From Pelagibacteraceae bacterium AG-404-P07 (GTDB lineage: Bacteria; Pseudomonadota; Alphaproteobacteria; Pelagibacterales; Pelagibacteraceae), in contig QCJE01000005.1 in assembly GCA_003216235.1 (NCBI GenBank), positions 1 to 61,084 of the forward strand: 61,084 nt of DNA, written 5' to 3'. A program made the translations under genes and the position numbers. The notes beneath the pieces were generated by a model. It was not told the origin of the DNA and searched no databases. It saw only the letters and a list, made by a program, of their open reading frames with translations. Within the stretch, counting starts at the first letter, position 1; each line of letters opens with the position of its first letter. Shown piece after piece: positions 59,263 through 61,084 of this stretch.

Positions 59263-60274
59263 ATGGAAGCCACCATGGCATCGGATGCTCCAAAACATTA
59301 TCCGGTACTGCTGAATGAAATAATTAGCATTATTACCCCTCACCATGGTGGTACATTTATTGATTGTACCTTTGGTCAAGGTGGCTATACAAAAAAAATT
59401 CTATCATATGAAAATACCAAGGTAATAGCTATCGATAGAGATATTAACTCAAAAAACTTAGCAGATAAAATTTCAGAAAAATTTCAACAAAGATTTTATT
59501 TCAAAAATAAAAAATTTAGTCAATTAAATGATATTAAATTACAAAATGAAGAAATAAAAGCAGTGATATTTGATTTAGGTTTTTCTTATACTCAAATAAA
59601 AGATCCATCAAAAGGATTGTCGTTTAATTTTGATGGAGATCTTAATATGCAAATGGGATTGAATAATTTTTCAGCTAAAGAAGTAATAAATAAACTAGAC
59701 ATTAAAGAATTAGAAAAAATTTTTAAATTTTTTGGGGAAGAAAAAGAAGCAAAAAAAATTGCTATCAATATCGAGAAAGAAAGATTTAAAAAAGAAATTG
59801 ATACAAAAATATTAGTAAAATTAATTCAAAAAACAAAAAAAAATAAAAAATTTTAAAACTCATAGTGCTACAAAAGTTTTTCAAGCTTTAAGAATTTTTG
59901 TGAATAAAGAGATAAGTGAATTAATCAATGGACTAATAATTGCTTCAAAAATTTTAAAAAAGGATGGTATTTTAGCAGTTGTAACTTTTCATTCATTAGA
60001 AGATAAAATTGTAAAATTTTTTTTTAAAAGTTTGTCGGAAAATAAAAGTATCTCCAGATATATGCCTGAGGTGAAACAATCAGATACATTATTTAATATT
60101 ATTTCAAAAAAGCCGATTATCCCATCAGCAAAAGAATTAAAAGAAAACGCATCCTCCAGGTCAGCTAAACTTAGATATGTAGTAAAAAAGAAAGATTTTT
60201 ATGAATTTGAAACAGATATTTTTGAAAAATTTAACTATTTGTTAGAAATTGAAAATTATGGAAATAAATTATGA
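59263..60274 (+). pseudogene. rsmH: 16S rRNA (cytosine(1402)-N4)-methyltransferase, single-base frameshift
   Basis: The first frame (59263-59856) has [13 protein letters not shown] and the SAM site [11 protein letters not shown]. The second frame resumes [20 protein letters not shown] and continues [13 protein letters not shown] to 60274; these are consecutive parts of RsmH (MraW). Removing one A from the A-runs between 59828 and 59850 restores about 336 residues. Present just upstream of ftsL as usual. A sequencing insertion or transcript slippage is likelier than true loss of the gene. Confidence 0.9.
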
Positions 60275-60576
60275 AGAAATTTTTAATAATTTTTTCTGTT
60301 CTGTTTCTAATTTTATTTACAGCATTTATTAAAAACTCAACAAAAAAAATTGAGGATGAAGTTTTCATTTTAGAAGAAAATATCAGAGTTTTAAAAAATG
60401 ATTTTGAAAAAATAAAATTAGAATTTGATTATTTAAGTTCAGCAGAAAATTTACTTCAATTTCAAAATTTATATTTTGATGATGAATTAATTAGAAGAGA
60501 TATTAAAAATATTGAGATTATAAATAAAGATGGTGATGAAATTAATATTCAACAATTGAAAATTAATAATGAGTGA
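60271..60576 (+). CDS. ftsL: cell division protein FtsL-like
   Basis: A 101-residue bitopic membrane protein. A short N-terminal cytoplasmic stretch, one transmembrane helix (about residues 3-19, [17 protein letters not shown]) and a periplasmic coiled coil ([24 protein letters not shown]) match FtsL. Sequence conservation in this family is low, so the call rests on topology and place between rsmH and ftsI. It overlaps rsmH by four bases (ATGA) and ftsI by eight. Confidence 0.8.
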   Translation: MKKFLIIFSVLFLILFTAFIKNSTKKIEDEVFILEENIRVLKNDFEKIKLEFDYLSSAENLLQFQNLYFDDELIRRDIKNIEIINKDGDEINIQQLKINNE

Positions 60577-61084
60577 CAAAAATTCAAAAATCATACTTGA
60601 AGATCAACAAAATGATATTTTGTTTGAAAAAAGTAAATCTAACTTAAACATAACGTTTAATAGAGTAGCATTCATTTTTTTTATTTTTTTTATAATAAGT
60701 TTAATTTTTTCTATTCATTTGATCCACCTTGGTTCAAGAAAAGGAAATACTGAAAAAACTAATATTATAAGTAATTTTTCAAATGATCTTTTAAGAGCTG
60801 ATATTTTAGACAGAGATGGTAATTATTTAAGCAAAACAGTTAATTCTATAGATATTGGAATAAGTCCAGTAAAAATCATTGATAAAAAAAAATTATTATT
60901 AAATCTAAAATATATTTTTCCGGAAAAAAATTACGATGAAATTGAAAAAAAAATTGATAAGAGAAAATTTTTTTATTTTGAAAAAAAAGTTTCAGAAGAA
61001 AAATATGATCAATTAATGAAATTAGGTGATAAGTCTATTGAACCAAGAGAAAACATAATCAGATTATATCCACAAAAAAATTTA
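60569..61084 (+). CDS. ftsI: peptidoglycan transpeptidase FtsI (PBP3), N-terminal part
   Basis: The frame starts at ATG 60569, overlapping ftsL by eight bases, and stays open to the window end (172 residues). A single membrane helix (about residues 36-54) is followed by LLRADILDRDGNYLSKTVNS, the RxxIxDRnG motif that begins the pedestal domain of class B penicillin-binding proteins. The catalytic transpeptidase domain lies outside the window. FtsI crosslinks septal peptidoglycan with FtsL as part of the division complex. Confidence 0.9.
   Translation, partial: MSDKNSKIILEDQQNDILFEKSKSNLNITFNRVAFIFFIFFIISLIFSIHLIHLGSRKGNTEKTNIISNFSNDLLRADILDRDGNYLSKTVNSIDIGISPVKIIDKKKLLLNLKYIFPEKNYDEIEKKIDKRKFFYFEKKVSEEKYDQLMKLGDKSIEPRENIIRLYPQKNL

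Overview
The window looks like a SAR11 (Candidatus Pelagibacter, Alphaproteobacteria) chromosome segment. The DNA is very AT-rich and the genes are packed with gaps of a few bases or short overlaps. Gene orders are alphaproteobacterial: atpI-atpB-atpE-atpF'-atpF, petABC, pgeF-midA-lgt, a CcrM-type methyltransferase, and DUF721-dsbA-smc beside mutY. A beta-carotene-to-retinal pathway (crtI, crtB, crtY, blh) is present, as in proteorhodopsin-bearing marine bacteria, although no rhodopsin gene lies in the window. No insertion sequence, prophage, CRISPR array or toxin-antitoxin module is visible, and no stretch over about 300 bases lacks a gene.

Layout. 1-725: end of threonine synthase and a peroxiredoxin. 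720-13254 (minus strand): one long co-directional run from DUF721, dsbA-like and smc through the F0 ATP synthase genes, then retinal biosynthesis, ispH, thrB and rnhA. 13255-15374: mutY and an FAD monooxygenase. 15378-17846 (minus): ccrM (frameshifted), rnhB, uracil-DNA glycosylase. 17858-21771: TPR protein, ispE (frameshifted), tRNA-Gln, CCA-adding enzyme. 21768-23548 (minus): greA, hemF, trmL. 23642-26203: cytochrome bc1 complex. 26180-32136 (minus): ychF, pth, rplY, prs, pgeF, midA-like, lgt. 32184-34820: ubiK facing a sensor kinase, response regulator and MarR regulator. 34894-43687: ilvE, pgsA, uvrC, folB, a FolM-like reductase, uvrB, aspartate aminotransferase, trxB. 43709-45308: ELM1-family protein plus a 2OG-Fe(II) oxygenase. 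45325-50094 (minus): small membrane protein, carB, carA. 50220-54560: yqeY, dnaG, rpoD, tRNA-Val, tRNA-Ile2. 54571-56737: mlaC, mlaA, amidase. 56784-61084: RNase P RNA, then a rearranged division cluster mraZ-ftsZ-rsmH-ftsL-ftsI.

How the genes work together. Respiration (bc1 complex), the proton channel of ATP synthase and the retinal pathway are all energy-related, and the last two are contiguous on one strand. The mraZ/ftsZ promoter region carries MraZ boxes, GANTC methylation sites and a CtrA-like inverted repeat. The enzyme that would methylate GANTC (CcrM) is encoded in the same window with GANTC sites in its own leader. Together they form a plausible, unproven cell-cycle circuit.

Caveats. 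Three normally essential genes (ccrM, ispE, rsmH) are each broken by a single-base shift in a homopolymer run, which most simply suggests uncorrected sequencing indels. The most unusual observations are a tRNA-Val with an aberrant T-loop and D-loop, an Smc with no recognisable hinge, a DnaG lacking three of four zinc ligands, and the F0-to-retinal gene run. Most of the window is ordinary housekeeping sequence, and I do not see a clear new multi-gene system.
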